Positions 10,431-22,347 of a stretch of DNA of 64,000 bases are shown here, piece by piece. Made by a program: the position numbers and the translations under genes. The stretch covers positions 1,149,070 through 1,213,069 of the forward strand of contig MNCI01004872.1 in assembly GCA_015680685.1 (NCBI GenBank), given 5' to 3'. Under the pieces are notes generated by a model. That model was given only the letters and a program-made list of their open reading frames with translations, ran no database searches and had not been told where the DNA came from. Every line of letters starts with the position of its first letter. Position 1 is the stretch's first letter. This stretch comes from Gnetum montanum (Eukaryota; Streptophyta; Gnetopsida; Gnetales; Gnetaceae).

Positions 10431-11500
10431 TTCCATTTTCTCTAAGGTTTTGACATACTAAAAGGTCAATAATAATTAAATTAGGAATTACCTGTAGTTT
10501 TCATTTTGTAGTTGTAATACTTACTTTTGATGTAATAGATGTTATAAGTGTGTTTAAACGAAGAAAAAATATCTTAGAAGGTTAGGAATTAAGAAAATTT
10601 TCATAAAGAGCAAGAAGGGATCAATAGACTTCATCTATGAACCAAGATTCAAGAGGTAAATTTTTCTTTAAAAAATTATAAATAGGACTATACCTCTCTC
10701 ATTGTAAATTTTCTTGCTTTTATATTTTGACTTGAAGTAAATAGAAGCTTTCAATTCCTTCAATTCTTGAGTGTTTTATGTTCAAGCTTTGTGTGCTCAA
10801 GGAAGCTCTCATAGCTTTCTCCTTAGCTCTTTGCTCACATTCTTTTAGCATTATCATCTTATTTTATGAGTAAATACCTTCTCATAGTTTCTTCTTTAAA
10901 GTTTTTTAAATCTTCTCTTTCATAGTTTCTTACAATTTCTTGCATTTTCACAAGATTTTCACATGTATGTTTTAATTTTAAGTTTCCTCAAGTTTCTATA
11001 GTTAAATTCAGGTATGCTTATGTTTCTAATAATTTTAGAAATATTTTAGAATTGTTTTTATTTTTTCATTCTAGGGATTCACTTCACAATTTTAGATTCA
11101 AATCAAGTTTCATGTTCTTATTTTTGGAGTTTTTTTCTTTCCATGTAAATCTGATGTAAAAGCATAAATGTCTCTTTGCATGTGCTTATTTTAAGTTTAT
11201 TTATCTTTTTCATGTCCATTATAATGTTTTTAATAGCATCTAAAGCCATTTTAAAATTAAATTAGGAGTTTATGCATGCTAATGTTAGTTTTGTACTTTC
11301 AACATTCATAAGTAGAATTCAAGGCTTAATTGTTATTTGTATTGTAATTTCACCAAGCATCATCATGTTTATCAATTGTAAAACATGTTATCAGTCATAA
11401 TTTATCAAGTTTGAGTCTCATTTGCTCTTAAATTATTCTTAAAGTTTAGTTTTAGCACTGTTCTCTATTTCCTATAGGATCATGACTCAAGTACAAGGTC
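10431..11500 (+). other. AT-rich segment with an LTR-type promoter
   Basis: TTATAAATAGGACTATACCTCTCTCATTGTAA at 10676-10707 has the TATA-plus-pyrimidine layout of plant LTR promoters. It could belong to a 5' LTR of COP-2, whose gag begins downstream, but LTR ends and a primer site were not found. No coding sequence is recognisable here. Confidence 0.3.
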
Positions 11501-11880
11501 ACCATGAAGCATGGTATACACAAATATATATCTAGGTAACTATGAATTTACCATGATTCGTGGTGAGGACTACAACTTTACCACAACTCATGATGCCTGA
11601 ACATGACCTTACCATGACTTGTGGTTTACTTGTGGTCTACTTATGGGAAAAATTGAAGTATAAAAAAGGTACTATAGAGGTTAGAACATTCATCACAAAT
11701 TAATCACTTGTGGATAATTTATAACATCCTCAAAGCTAATTTTGCCTTATTTAAGGTAGATCATAACCTTTGATGGGCTTATGGTAAACTAACATAAATT
11801 AATCATGAATCATGATCAATCATCATGACCCATGGTCTGATATCATAACTCATGGTATTATAGTCTTTGATCTTTAACCA
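11500..11880. repeat. Degenerate dyad array ACCATGANTCATGGT
   Basis: Around seven imperfect copies of a near-palindrome (ACCATGAAGCATGGT, ACCATGATTCGTGGT, ACCATGACTTGTGGT and relatives) are spread over 380 bp, ending in AATCATGAATCATGATC. It lies between the LTR-type promoter and COP-2 gag. Confidence 0.6.
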
Positions 11881-11959
11881 ACTCATATCATAGGAATCTT
11901 AAAGAGTATAATTTTAATTACTCCATGTACCAAAAGGTGCTTATTCATGAAAATGTTAT

Positions 11960-12420
11960 ATGATAATTATAGGTTTATCAATGTCATTGAAATCATAGTC
12001 CAAAAAAAAGAGCTATCTACTTATACTTTGGATGAACTTGCATCAAGGCTCAAAGCTATATATGAGTTGAAAGTATTATTATCATTAATAAAAGATAATG
12101 TCTATGTAGCTTAAAATTATTCAAGAGGTAGAGTTTAAGGAAGAAGGAAAAGAGAGAGAAAATTCCAAAAGAGTGAAGCATCATCTTAAGAGACGTTGTC
12201 ATCAAATTTCAAAGGTAGAGAAATAGTCATAACACGAAGAAGAGGACATATAAGAACCAAATTCTAACAAAGGAGTAATATCTTTAAATCATCTTTAAAA
12301 ATTTCATGGTGTAAATTTTGTAAAAAAATAATCACATGGATGAAATGTGTTGGTGAAAAATGGAGTTACAAAACCTCATCATTAAAGAAGGCAATAATCA
12401 AGCACAACAAGATGATTCTT
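11960..12420 (+). pseudogene. COP-2 gag C-terminal relic
   Basis: Short open stretches give LDELASRLKAIYELK, then a charged GRRKRERKFQKSEASS segment and KISWCKFCKKIITWMKC, which looks like the linker and zinc knuckle of plant copia Gag (basic KGK-rich stretch followed by CxxC). The frame is heavily interrupted and the histidine part of the knuckle is not clear. Confidence is moderate because this rests on composition and order more than on strict motifs. Confidence 0.45.
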
Positions 12421-12899
12421 CATTAGCCCAAGATATAGGAAGGTAAGTAGATGATGGTCCTAATACTAATTTCTCTACTTTCTACATATCTAATAAAGTT
12501 AGTCCTTCTACATGAATAATTAGTAGTAGTAATAACCATATGACTTCTCATAAATAATGTTTCCTAGAGTATAAAGATGATAAGAGTCTTGGATAAATTA
12601 AATTAGGTGATTGGGCTTATTGAAAATTGAAGACATTAGAAATTATCAAATTATTCTTAATAATTATCTTCCAATCCAAGTGTGTGATGTATTTTAGGTA
12701 ACTTAATTTTCTAATTATATCCTTTGAATTGATCAAATGTCAAGACAAGGTAATAAGATTATCTTTGAGAATGGGAAATGCATTATCTTAAATGACCATG
12801 ATCTAGTAGTAAAGATTTATATGTTCAAATATTAGATCTATTATTCTAGAGTAATATACTCCACTCATGTAATTCAAACTCAAGAGTCAAATCATAACA

Positions 12900-13520
12900 A
12901 GAAAAAATTATGCCATTAGAGGCTTTCTCATCCCTCCTACTCCAACCTTCTTAACTCATCAAGAATCAAACATCCATTAGTGTTAAGTTTTAAGAAGCAT
13001 CTCAAAAAGTATGTGATGCATGTCAAAAGGGAAATAAGAATACACTTCCATAGTCCAACATAAGTAAAAGGAGAAAATAGTCTTTATATTGAATATTTCT
13101 AAATGTTATGGGTCCAATGGCTACCATTTTGCATGAAGAAGGTAAATATTTTTTTATGGTTATTGATGATTTCTCTAGGTACACATGGACCTACATCCTC
13201 CATTCCAAATATGAAGTATTTGATGTCTTTCAAAATTTTAGGAAATTTGTGGAGAATATACTTGACTTAAAAATTAAATTCATAAGAAGTGATGAAGGAG
13301 GTAAATTTATAAATAATCATTTTGATGAATTTTGTAATAATTATGGCACCATAAAATAAATAAAATATGGGTCTAAAACATAAAGTAATGGAGTGGTTAA
13401 AAGAAAGAATGGTATGATCCAAGAGATCTGTAGATATTTGTTGAAGCATTCCTTCCTACCTAATTTATATTAGAAGGAGGTAGTCCACATATCTAGCTAT
13501 ATCTTAAATAGGCTCATGAC
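12900..13520 (+). pseudogene. COP-2 integrase
   Basis: The open frame 13108-13359 contains GKYFFMVIDDFSRYTWTYIL, the copia integrase core, followed by FIRSDEGGKFINNHFDEFC, holding the second catalytic Asp (SDEGGKF; family usually SDNGGEF). The third acidic position is expected near NGVVKRKNGMIQE, but the usual Glu is a Lys here (family RKN). Upstream, HRRLSHPSYSN-like residues mark the pre-integrase zinc domain. Stops occur after the open frame. Function was cDNA insertion. Confidence 0.85.
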
Positions 13521-13989
13521 ATCTTCCATAGGTGATGAAAATTATATCAACTATTGTATAATAAGTTTACAAATATCTCTCATCTCAAAGTCTTTGAATC
13601 TGTATGTTATGTAAAGATCCCTAATACAATTGCAGGGAAGCAAGATGGTAGAGGGAGGAAGTGTTCCTTTCTTAGATGTGATTCTAGGACAGGTAACTGC
13701 AAGTTCTTGGAACCACTTGAGAAGTAACATATATTAAGTAGTATAATATTTGATAAAAAAGCCTTAGCATTTGACTCCTTTTACAACCATGAAAATGACA
13801 AGAAGAAGAATGAAGAGGCCTATGAGTCAAGACCATGAATGGAGGAGGACCAATTTTCATTATAAAATATAAATACTAACTTCAAAAGAAGGTTCAAAAT
13901 AAGAAAATAAAATTTTAATGTTTCCTATTCAACCTTAATTAATGCATCCTAAAAATCAAAGAACGAAAAAATACCATGTAAAAAGGGTA

Positions 13990-14640
13990 TGACTTAATCA
14001 TGCTGAATAACACATGGTTCTTAGTGGACAAACCAAAGGGTAATAAGTTTATTAATAGTAACTGGGTCTTTAAAATAAAATTTTATAAACTATAAAACAT
14101 TTTTACTCATAATTCAAGGTTGAAATTAAGAGGATTTAATCAAAATAATTACATTAACTATGAAGAAATCTTTACCCTTGTTGCAAGATTCAAAACTATC
14201 AATCTTGCGATCTTCATAGTAGACCATCTCAAAGTGAAAATATATCAAATGAATGTTAATTAAATATTCTTCAATGGTGTGCTAGAATAAGAAGTCTAAA
14301 TTTTCTAATCAAAAGAGTTGGAAATTCAAATCCAAGAAAAGAAAGTATGTAAGCTACACAAGGCTCTCTGTGTACTTAATTAAGATCCAAGATCTTTATT
14401 CCATAGATTCAATGATTTTATTCTCAAAAGTGAATATTAAATTTTTATGTTTGAGCCTAATATCTACTTCAAACATGTACAAATTAATGTAATTTTAGTT
14501 TCTCGATATGCTAATAACTTGATCTTTCTATCAAGTTGTGAAAAATTAATTTCAAACATTAGGAAAGACATGAAAGAAGATTTTGAGATGAAGGATCTAA
14601 GAGTACTAATATACTTCTAAGAAATCCAGGTAAAGAAAAA
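13990..14640 (+). pseudogene. COP-2 reverse transcriptase
   Basis: The degraded frame shows the opening of the copia RT domain (NTWFLVDKPKGNKFI, WVFKIKF), LRGFNQNNYINYEEIFTLV, KVYQMNVN-like and VCKLHKALCVLN (family VCKLxKALYGLKQAPR), and DPRSLFHRFNDFILKS. The YVDD motif appears to be YANN (RYANNLIFL), so the catalytic aspartates are lost. There are many stops. Distance to integrase and RNase H is normal. Confidence 0.75.
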
Positions 14641-14689
14641 ATGAGGATTCATTAAATATTAATCAAGAAAATATGCTCAAAAAATCATA

Positions 14690-15410
14690 GAAAAATATGA
14701 TTGAAAAGATGCAAGAATAGCCATCACTCTACTCCCTCCAAACCTTAAACTCTAACTCAAAGATAAAATTTCTTTGGTTTATGCTTCTCTCTATAGAAGC
14801 ATGATAAGATTCTTAAGGTTTCTTTATCATTCAAGGATTTATATTAAATTTTTATCATCCTATCTTTCAAGTTCCATGAAAAAACCTATACTTAGCCACA
14901 TGAATGCCCTTAATCATTTCTTGAGATATGTAAGAGGGACCATGGATTTTGACATAAAATTTGTCAAATGTAATGAAAACCTATATTCATTTTATGATGC
15001 CTATTGGGATGGATAACTTCAAGGAAGAAATTCTACATTAGGTTGAATAATCTTTCATGGGGCTAAAACCCATATATTTCAGTAACAATAAGTCAAATGA
15101 TCTAGCCTTATCATCACCTAAGGCTAAATTTACTATAATAGTAAATTACATACAACATATTTTGTGGTTCAAGAAGCTCTTCTCTCAAATAGGCTTTGAA
15201 GTCTTTTTATGCATTAAGCTTATGGTAGATAACACATCAATAATTCAACTCTCAAAGAAGCAAGTCCTCAAAAAATGTCCAAGCATGTTGACATTAGAGA
15301 TTGCCTGATCAAGCATGAAGTAAAGGAAGGTAATATCTTATCCAAGTATGTGTTTACTCAAGATCAATTCATTGATTTTATATAAAGCCTCTTCAAACAT
15401 ATAATTTAAA
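14690..15410 (+). pseudogene. COP-2 RNase H and C-terminal pol
   Basis: The frame at 14774-15016 matches the post-RT region (YRSMIRFLRFLYHSR; HMNALNHFLRYVRGTMDF; family HxxAxxRILRYLKGT). Then come YFSNNKSNDLALSSPKAKF (family SxKQxxVALSSAEAEY), LWFKKLFSQIGF and LMVDNTSIIQLSK (family DNxSAI). The copia-specific HHIRHEVxxG motif reads IKHEVKEGNILSKYV after a one-step frame change. It ends about 15400, ten bases before LTR-E copy 2. Confidence 0.8.
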
Positions 15411-15419
15411 CAATCTATT

Positions 15420-16330
15420 TGTTGGTGACACTTTGGACATCCTTCCTATCACCAAAGTTGTAATCTTGAACTCAGCAATGAAAATTACATAGGTAGGGAT
15501 TCTTTCAAACTTGAATTTAGGTGTTTGCTAGTCTCTAGAATCACCAAGGCCTAGATACTTCCAAATAAGACTCAATGGTTGTATGAGTAATTTGTTTTTA
15601 GATTTACACTTACTATAAATCTTATATTATCTTGAAGTTTTAATAGTAAATCATAGTTTAATAAGGAATTCTAGTTTTAGAACTCTATTCTATGAGCCAA
15701 GATATTTCTTAACTTTATCAAAGAAACTTAGCATATACGGTATTGATCAGAAGCTATTTTTACCAATCATTCCATTCATTCAATGTTTAGAAAAAATCAT
15801 CCAAATCTACTAATAATCTTCCCTAGAGAAATTCCACAAGAAGAACTATAAATAGAGCAAAATCCAGTAGGTTTATAGTATAAAATAGTATGATTGGATG
15901 AGATTTTAAACATTAAAATGAGATATCACCAATATGAAAGAACACTTTGAAATATGAAGTTATTTTGATTAATCTATAACAACAAAAAATACTAAATCTT
16001 TGCTTATAACAAGAAATTCAAATAATTCCAAGGAAAAAATGCAAGATACACTATCATTTTGCTAATATCTAAGAAACAATGATAAAAAGTAAAAATAAAA
16101 GTAACTCATGAATTAGAGACAAAAGCTAAAACAAATCTTTCTTCAAAATGCCATTACAAAATCAATATTATTTTTAATATCTTTTCTTCAGTTGGCCCCT
16201 CTACATCCTTTTGTATTTTTTACCAAAAAGGGATTGCCTTTATATACCAAGATATAGATATATTAGTTTAATTATAAAGAAGTTATAGAAATAGTTATTT
16301 AGCTAAATTAATTGTCACTCCTTTCTCAAA
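15420..16330. repeat. LTR-E copy 2
   Basis: Starts TGTTGGTGACACTTTGG and aligns along its length with copy 1 at 1180. CTATAAATAGAGC near 15851 would be a plus-strand TATA box, and GGTATATAAAGG (minus strand, near 16240-16250) a minus-strand one, so orientation is not settled. If plus, it is the 3' LTR of COP-2. Right boundary is approximate. Confidence 0.5.
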
Positions 16331-16643
16331 GGCACCATTAATGAATTGTAAATGTTCTAACTACTGCTAGATTTCCAATATGGTTGGAATTTTTGCCAAG
16401 AACTCTTTGATATGTTCATCCTCTTATTAAACCAAGAATTTGTAATAACGTTGCTTATATAATAATGAAAATTATTTAACAACTCCTTTTGATTAAGTAG
16501 TAGAAAATTATTACACTATTTATTCCTTTAATTATGCACAATCATTTAATTTTGTGGTATTAATGACATTAGTTACATTCTTCTCACACTCATGAATGCC
16601 TTGCATAGTTATGTCAAGATCCATATTTTCTTTCCATATCCAT
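16331..16643. other. No recognisable feature
   Basis: AT-rich sequence between LTR-E copy 2 and the coding relic next to TAT-X. No LTR, TATA box or domain was seen. Confidence 0.4.
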
Positions 16644-16829
16644 TCAACCTAGCACATACATGACATCATCAAGAAATGAGGCCTCTAGTTTAGATAATTG
16701 ATCTCTTTTAGTATTGGCACAATCTACAAATTGAATGGTCTTTGCAAAGGCTTGATCCAAAGGTTCCTTTCTACCTTTAAGTGCATTAATATTGGTCAAA
16801 ACTATTTCTTCTTATTCTTTCATGGCCAT
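16644..16829 (-). pseudogene. Unrecognised minus-strand coding relic
   Basis: A minus-strand frame starting MAMKE, stop, then open for 55 codons, reads LTNINALKGRKEPLDQAFAK and QLSKLEASFLDDVMYVLG. Composition (Lys, Asp, Glu, Leu balanced) looks like real protein rather than the Ile/Phe/Leu-rich translations typical of AT-rich noise. I do not recognise the family. It lies just outside the left end of TAT-X, so it belongs to older target DNA, possibly another retroelement. Confidence 0.3.
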
Positions 16830-16860
16830 TAACTCATTGAAACATCTAAAAGAAAATTCA

Positions 16861-18000
16861 TGTTATAGCCCATACCCAAAAATTTTGTAATTTGGTGGAA
16901 AAATAAAGGTAGTTGCAATTACCTTATTTTCCACAAAAGTATTACATTATGGTCTTATATTACTAGAATTTAAGGTAGTTTTGAATATAAAATATGAGAT
17001 GTGTAGCCTATACACCATAAATATCATACATCCTAGCTTGTCGAGGCTAAATAATGTTTCAAAAGTTGTAACTGCCTTATTTTCTAGCTTGAGGAAGTTC
17101 AAGGTCCCAAGCATTCTAGCTTGCAAGGATTAAAAAGTGCTTCTAGAACTACAAAATTAGATATTTTAATCCCATGCAATGAGCACTAAAATTCCACATG
17201 CTAGGTGACCTATGACCACAACATGTTATATTTGGACTTTAACTCAATATGCTAGGAATCCTAGTCCCACATGCTAGGCAATGTGTGGAGGCAATGTATG
17301 CAGTATGAAAATTAGCTATAATTGCTCACACATTATAGAAAGGTGTTCCAAACATGGAATAATTTTCCAAAAACTATTAGTAATCGTGGTGGAATTAATT
17401 AGTAGTGAATCAAGGATCCATGACCTATTTAAACAAGAGTTTGTCTCATAGAAAGGAATTTTTGAAAAAATTTGCAATGAAGCCAAAATTGAGACTTTTG
17501 GAGTGGCAAAGATATCCAAGATCCATTAACCACTTTATTCCTAGCATAGATCAAAGTAGCAAAGAAATAAATGAAAAGCAAAGTTCAAAGTGTAGATTGT
17601 ACAAGATACTCAAGGATAGATTTGGCTATAGGACATATCCTACTCGCTATATTGAGTTCCAAGCATTCTCCCTCGAGATCTTGGGAATTAAATCATTATA
17701 AAATATATTCTCTAAGCTTTGTTTCTATGAAGCTTTCATCATTTTATTATAGGTTTGTAGTTTGCTTTGTTTTTCATATTTTATTTACATTTCTCTATGC
17801 TCATATGTAGCATGTCAACTAGCTTTTCATATGCTATGAATTTTTATTACACATGGTAATAGATTTGTAAGTCCTTGAGTGATCAACAAAATTATCCAAG
17901 ATGCTTAAAATCCATTTTACAAGGCCTATGACTCTAAAGTTAAAATTATTTCTACTCTAAAATTTTTGGATATCCAACACTAAATGTTTTAGGTGCTATA
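16861..18000 (+). repeat. TAT-X 5' LTR (about 1140 bp)
   Basis: Its start (TGTTATAGCC, then TTGTAATTTGGTGGAAA) aligns with the TAT-X 3' LTR and TAT-Y LTR, and its end precedes the primer site. The U3 has five or so forms of CATGCTAGG or CTAGCTTG (17030-17280). Length matches the 1129-bp 3' LTR. Confidence 0.7.
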
Positions 18001-18001
18001 G

Positions 18002-18022
18002 TTTTCTAGTGCTAGAAGGAGG
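18002..18022 (+). other. TAT-X primer-binding site
   Basis: TTTCTAGTGCTAGAAGGAGG matches the sites of TAT-Y (TTTCTGGCATTAAAAGGAGG) and TAT-Z. The consensus TGGCGCTAGAAGGAGGGCC begins TGG, as expected for pairing to a tRNA CCA end; which tRNA was not determined. Confidence 0.7.
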
Positions 18023-18059
18023 ACCTCTACATAACTTCTTATCTAAACCCAATTCCAAT

Positions 18060-19570
18060 TTTTTCCATCAAGCTATCACAAGATGGTGTTTGTCATCTTG
18101 GATCATAAGATCATTTGTAGTGGGAAGGGACATCCTAATGAAAAATTATTTTTAGGAGGCATAGGTGGTGGTATCTTGATGAAAAAAGGAGTTCTTGAAT
18201 TGGATGAAGTTGAAGCTATTTCATCATGAGGGGATACCCAAACTAGAAATGAATCCCTGGTATGTTTAGAGTTATTATTAACATTGAAGGTAGAAATTAT
18301 GTAGGGGTTATTATTAGCATTTAGCAAGTCCTTGTCCACTTGCATGTTATAGTTTTAGGACCTAACAAGGTTGGATGTGTCTAAGAGTAATTTACCATTA
18401 TCTATCATTTTATGGATATCATCTTTTAAATCTAAGCAAAAATTAGTTTCATGGCTAAGTAGCTAATGGTAATGGTAGAATCTATCTAGTTTTATGTATT
18501 TGGTCACATTTGGATCATCCTTTATGGTTGCGGTTGGATCTTTAGAAATCTCACATAAGCAATATCTTTAGAAATTTCACATAAGCAATCATGCCTATTA
18601 TGGGAATTCTCAGTTAGCTGTTTATATTGGATACAACCACTCTTGAGAAATGAATTAATAAGAATGAAGGTTTTATGGGTAATTTTATGTATTTATATCA
18701 TCAATCCTTCCTTTCAAAGTCTAGCCTAAGAGGGTTACAGGTGAAAGCACCTAATGTCAATGGCTGAGTAGTGGTGGTAGGGGCCTTTGGTTGCATGGTT
18801 TTTGACCCTTGGGTTAATTTTTTTTCTTTCACCATAATGGCCATGAGTACATGGTTCAATTTTTCCTTATTATTATACCTTGTTGTATGTTGATTCTTGT
18901 ACATTACGTATGTTGGGTCATTACTAGCTTCTATTGCATCATATATGTTTTTGATTTAGGCAAAGGCTTGGCTAAGTGACTATTGGTCTAGCTAGTATAG
19001 CTTAGACTTGATGAAATCATTAATTACTTTTCTAAAAATGACCAAAAGATGTGTTTTAGAGATGGAATGAGAAATTTTTTTGAGGATGATGTTCCATCTA
19101 TATACGAATTTTTGAATAGGGTCAAGAGACCCATATTTAACTTTCATAAGTTGCTCTAGTGTTGTATTAGGTTTTAAGTTATACTTGAAATGGTTAATAA
19201 ATTATGAGATCAAGTCATCTAGAGAGGCTATGGAACCTCTTGGTAATGCACAATGCTAGTCCAAGGTATTTTCAATTAAATACATTGGGAATATGCACTT
19301 CACAATATGGGGTCAAGCTTGTAACAACAAGCACTTGGAATGCAAGATATTGAGATGTGAGTTAGGATCGCTCTCACCATTGTATTTAGTGAAGTGAAGA
19401 ATAGGAATGCTCATGGGGAGAGTTATCTATGGGATAGTAAGACTAATGGGGTCATCTTGATAAAAGTCCATAACTTTCACCCTTTGCATAGTGGAGGCCT
19501 TAATCTTATGTAGCTCTTCAATGAGGATTTGGATCATTTAAAAGGCTTGATCCAATCCTTGGGGCATTTC
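18060..19570 (-). pseudogene. TAT-Y gag
   Basis: Minus-strand frames read PQGLDQAF and IQILIEELHKIKAS near the start, then FTKYNGESDPNSHL (Retrotrans_gag opening), LPRGSIASLDDLI, TLEQLMKVKYGSLDPIQKFV, WN, THLLVIFRKVINDFIKSKLY and IYDAIEASNDPTYV. After a Lys/Thr/Pro-rich linker comes VDKDLLNANNNPYIISTFNV (18290-18345), matched in TAT-Z. Gag forms the particle shell. Stops are common, but the order and spacing are the same as in TAT-Z at 43641-45110. The C-terminal end is cut at the junction with the TAT-X leader. Confidence 0.8.
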
Positions 19571-20747
19571 TATGGATTGTGGAGTTTAAACTAATGGTTG
19601 TGGGAGAAATTTGATAGTCTAGGGCCATGCAATGGACATCAATATAGACTATTTTAGGAGGGTTAAATAGGAAGAATGAGTTTTGGGTTGAAGTGTAGTT
19701 GTAGTGTTTTAAACAAGTTTTGGGTTAAATAGGAAAAACAAGGTCATAACTTGCAAAAACATGGGATGATCTCCAATTTGCAAAAACATGGGATGATCTC
19801 CCATCCTGTTTAAACTTGTTGAAAGTACATTAGTTAAATTTGGTCATAAGTATTTTGGTGGATGATCTCCAATTGATGTTTGGACTCTACTGTGATACAT
19901 GGGATGAGGAGTATGGCTTGGATCTTAGTGCAAATGAAGTTATGATACTCATTAATATTTTCATAATCTGGGTCTTGGCCCTTCCACCTAAGAGATTATC
20001 TATGTTCTACCATAGCCAAATCCTTGGAATCGTAAATACAAACAAACTCTTAATTAGAGGACATGTGTATGAAGTTGTGTGGTAAAATGGTGGAACAATG
20101 AAAAGGCATAAAAGGTTTAAGGCCAACATATGAAAATCCTAACTTATGAACTCTAATGTGTAAGAGTTTTAAGTTGTGAAAATCTTAATGTATAAGCTAG
20201 ATCATATTAATCAAACTTGTAAAATGTATTAAGCTAACTTTTAAAATGTAATAAGCTAACTTATAAAAGTTCCAACTTTTTAAAGTGCCAACATATTTAG
20301 AGCTTTAACTTATGAAACTTCCTTGTATTAATTCAACTACAATGAAAAATTAAAAATTAAAAATTCCTCATAAAATTTTCTAACATTTAGCTACATTGAT
20401 AAAATAGAAAATGGGCTTAAATGTATGCAGCTAAACATAGGAAAATTACAAGGTGTAGTTGTAGGAACTAAAGAAACCAATATGCACAACAACTACAAAA
20501 TTTAATTTTTAAACGACCTAGAGCAGGGAGTTGAGGTAGTGGCATGCACTACAATGATAAATTTTTTTTTTTTAAACTATATATATTTGCAGGAGACAAG
20601 GAAAACACTACAACTACACTATGAACATAGTGATGGAAAAATTTTGTTTTAGGGTGAAAATTTATTTTAATTTTACACATTGGGATTTTGAAAAAACCCA
20701 AGACAATTTTTGATGTGTTAAATATGTTGATAAAGAATTTAGGTAGA
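19571..20747 (-). other. TAT-Y leader between primer site and gag
   Basis: About 1.2 kb of AT-rich leader, longer than the 0.3 kb in TAT-Z. It includes a 27-bp-period duplication of TTGCAAAAACATGGGATGAT at 19751-19801. A plus-strand open frame near 19840-20085 has no recognisable domain and is probably chance. Confidence 0.45.
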
Positions 20748-20766
20748 GGCCCTCCTTTTAATGCCA
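20748..20766 (-). other. TAT-Y primer-binding site
   Basis: On the minus strand TGGCATTAAAAGGAGGGCC, preceded by TTTC, five to six bases after the LTR end. It is the best preserved of the three Tat-family primer sites. Confidence 0.75.
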
Positions 20767-20771
20767 GAAAC

Positions 20772-21189
20772 TCTAATGACTAGAAAATTTTGTGCTAGAA
20801 AACCAAAATTCCCAATGCAAAAAAGTTTAACCCCAAATCCAAACCGCCTAAAAAAAAGGATCTAAAGTACCTCAAATGATCTTGAATATCAATTGAGTAC
20901 TTATACATCTATTACCGAGTGTGATAAAATAAAGGTAAAAAGAAATGGTTAATGAAAATGTGTAGCATAGCAACTAAAACAAAGAGAAAAGAAAAAAATG
21001 ACAAAATAAGTAATCACTAAAAAGTTTTGTATTAATAACTATGATAAATAAAATGTTGGAAACAAAGGTTCAAAAAATACAAATTATGGGTTTTGGAAAC
21101 TTAAGAAATATAAGAATATCTTTGAATTTGGATGAAGATTACAGGATGTATTCTGCTACAATATCCATAAAAATATGCTCCTAAACTTT
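20772..21189 (-). repeat. TAT-Y 5' LTR, downstream part
   Basis: On the minus strand this part carries the family R/U5 block (ACTCGGTAATAGATGTATAAGT... and a TGAGGTACTTTAGATCC stretch) that aligns with 36730-36810 in TAT-X and 43170-43240 in TAT-Z. The rest of the LTR resumes at 31119. Confidence 0.75.
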
Positions 21190-21194
21190 ATTTG
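21190..21194. other. ATH-1 target duplication, left copy
   Basis: ATTTG here and ATTTT at 31114-31118 flank the element ends. Four of five bases agree, consistent with an old 5-bp duplication. Confidence 0.55.
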
Positions 21195-21998
21195 TGATGA
21201 GTTGCGAGGTACCCCCTACATCCTACCATATGAATCATAGGTGTTGACATGCAATCTAGTAGAATTCTACAAAATATAATTACTAAGTACACTAGAGATA
21301 AATAGTGCATTTGTGTTGTCTATTCATTATCTTCCCCGTCCCACTTGTGGAATGCAATTGTATAGTTAAGTGTGACTGAGGTGTAAGATTTTTATTATTT
21401 TGTGTTTTATTAAATTACTCGCCTAGAACAAGAATAAAAGTAAGAGTGATTAAATGCTAAGTAAACTATAGTCTAATCTAGCCTAACACAAGTAACCATT
21501 CCCACTTCCCAAACACATCCTGAACTTTTTGTAAACACTACTAGATTGTCAAACACTAATAATTTCTGAGCTACCAAGTGTCACATGTATGTTCAAAAAT
21601 GAGTTGCTTGATTAATCAAAATTAATTACTGCATAAATAGTATTTATGTAAATTGCATAAAATATAGATGCATAAGAAAGAAAGTCTCAAGTGCTGCAAT
21701 GGTGTGTTAAGGTACATCAATGCTTGAATAAAGACCCATTGACACTTAGACCTCCTATTGCAGGAACTTGGAAAATATTCTAACTCTCAAATGGACAAAA
21801 TGCAAGAGTTTTGCTACTTGGCTACCAAAAACTACCCTTAATTATGGGCTCGAGGGTTGTATTTATAGACCTAGGAGTAACCTTGCCATATCAAATGTAT
21901 GATATCACATCTTGGTCCATGATAGCACGTACCTGATATCATGTACCTGATATCATGGCCACCCTGATATTGAAGTGTATGAAAAAAATGATTTATCA
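21195..21998 (-). repeat. ATH-1 3' LTR (804 bp)
   Basis: On the minus strand it starts TGATAAATC after the CATGGGGGTA tract and ends ACTCATCA. U3 holds repeated GATATC palindromes (21890-21970) before the TATA box GTCTATAAATAC (21859-21870). Aligns with the 5' LTR, and its R/U5 with ATH-2 and ATH-3. Confidence 0.85.
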
Positions 21999-22008
21999 TA
22001 CCCCCATG
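21999..22008 (-). other. ATH-1 polypurine tract
   Basis: Minus-strand CATGGGGGTA, preceded by TTTTCATTCAGT. The same string precedes the ATH-3 LTR, and ATH-2 has CATGAGGGTA. Confidence 0.8.
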
Positions 22009-22347
22009 ACTGAATGAAAACTTGTCCTCAAGTACAGAAGAAGACAAACAAGTCCTTTACAAAATATATTAGGGGATGTGGACTATTTGACTGACATGCA
22101 AACTGAGATAGAGAAAATAGATAAGTACAAAAGTGCCTGACATACAACATTACAATTGTGTACAAATTTTGATGTTCATGATAATAGGAAAGAACACTCA
22201 CAGATCCAAAGAACATCAAACCCCTCTTTTCAATAGAAGAATGAGGGGGAGGTAGAAGAGATCCAGCAGTCATGAACAATCTCTTGCGAGTGATATTGTT
22301 ATGTCCTCCTTGATGAAGACAGTCCTGCTTCCAGTCCATGCTTCCCA

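Larger units (their letters stand above)
11900..15410 (+). mobile_element. COP-2: degraded Ty1/copia retrotransposon (plus strand)
   Basis: Domains in copia order are readable from left to right: gag, GAG-pre-integrase/integrase, reverse transcriptase, RNase H. The coding frame is broken by many stops and several frame changes. The RNase H ends just before LTR-E copy 2 at 15420, which might be its 3' LTR, although no clear polypurine tract separates them. A 5' LTR and a tRNA-iMet primer site were not found. Confidence 0.8.
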
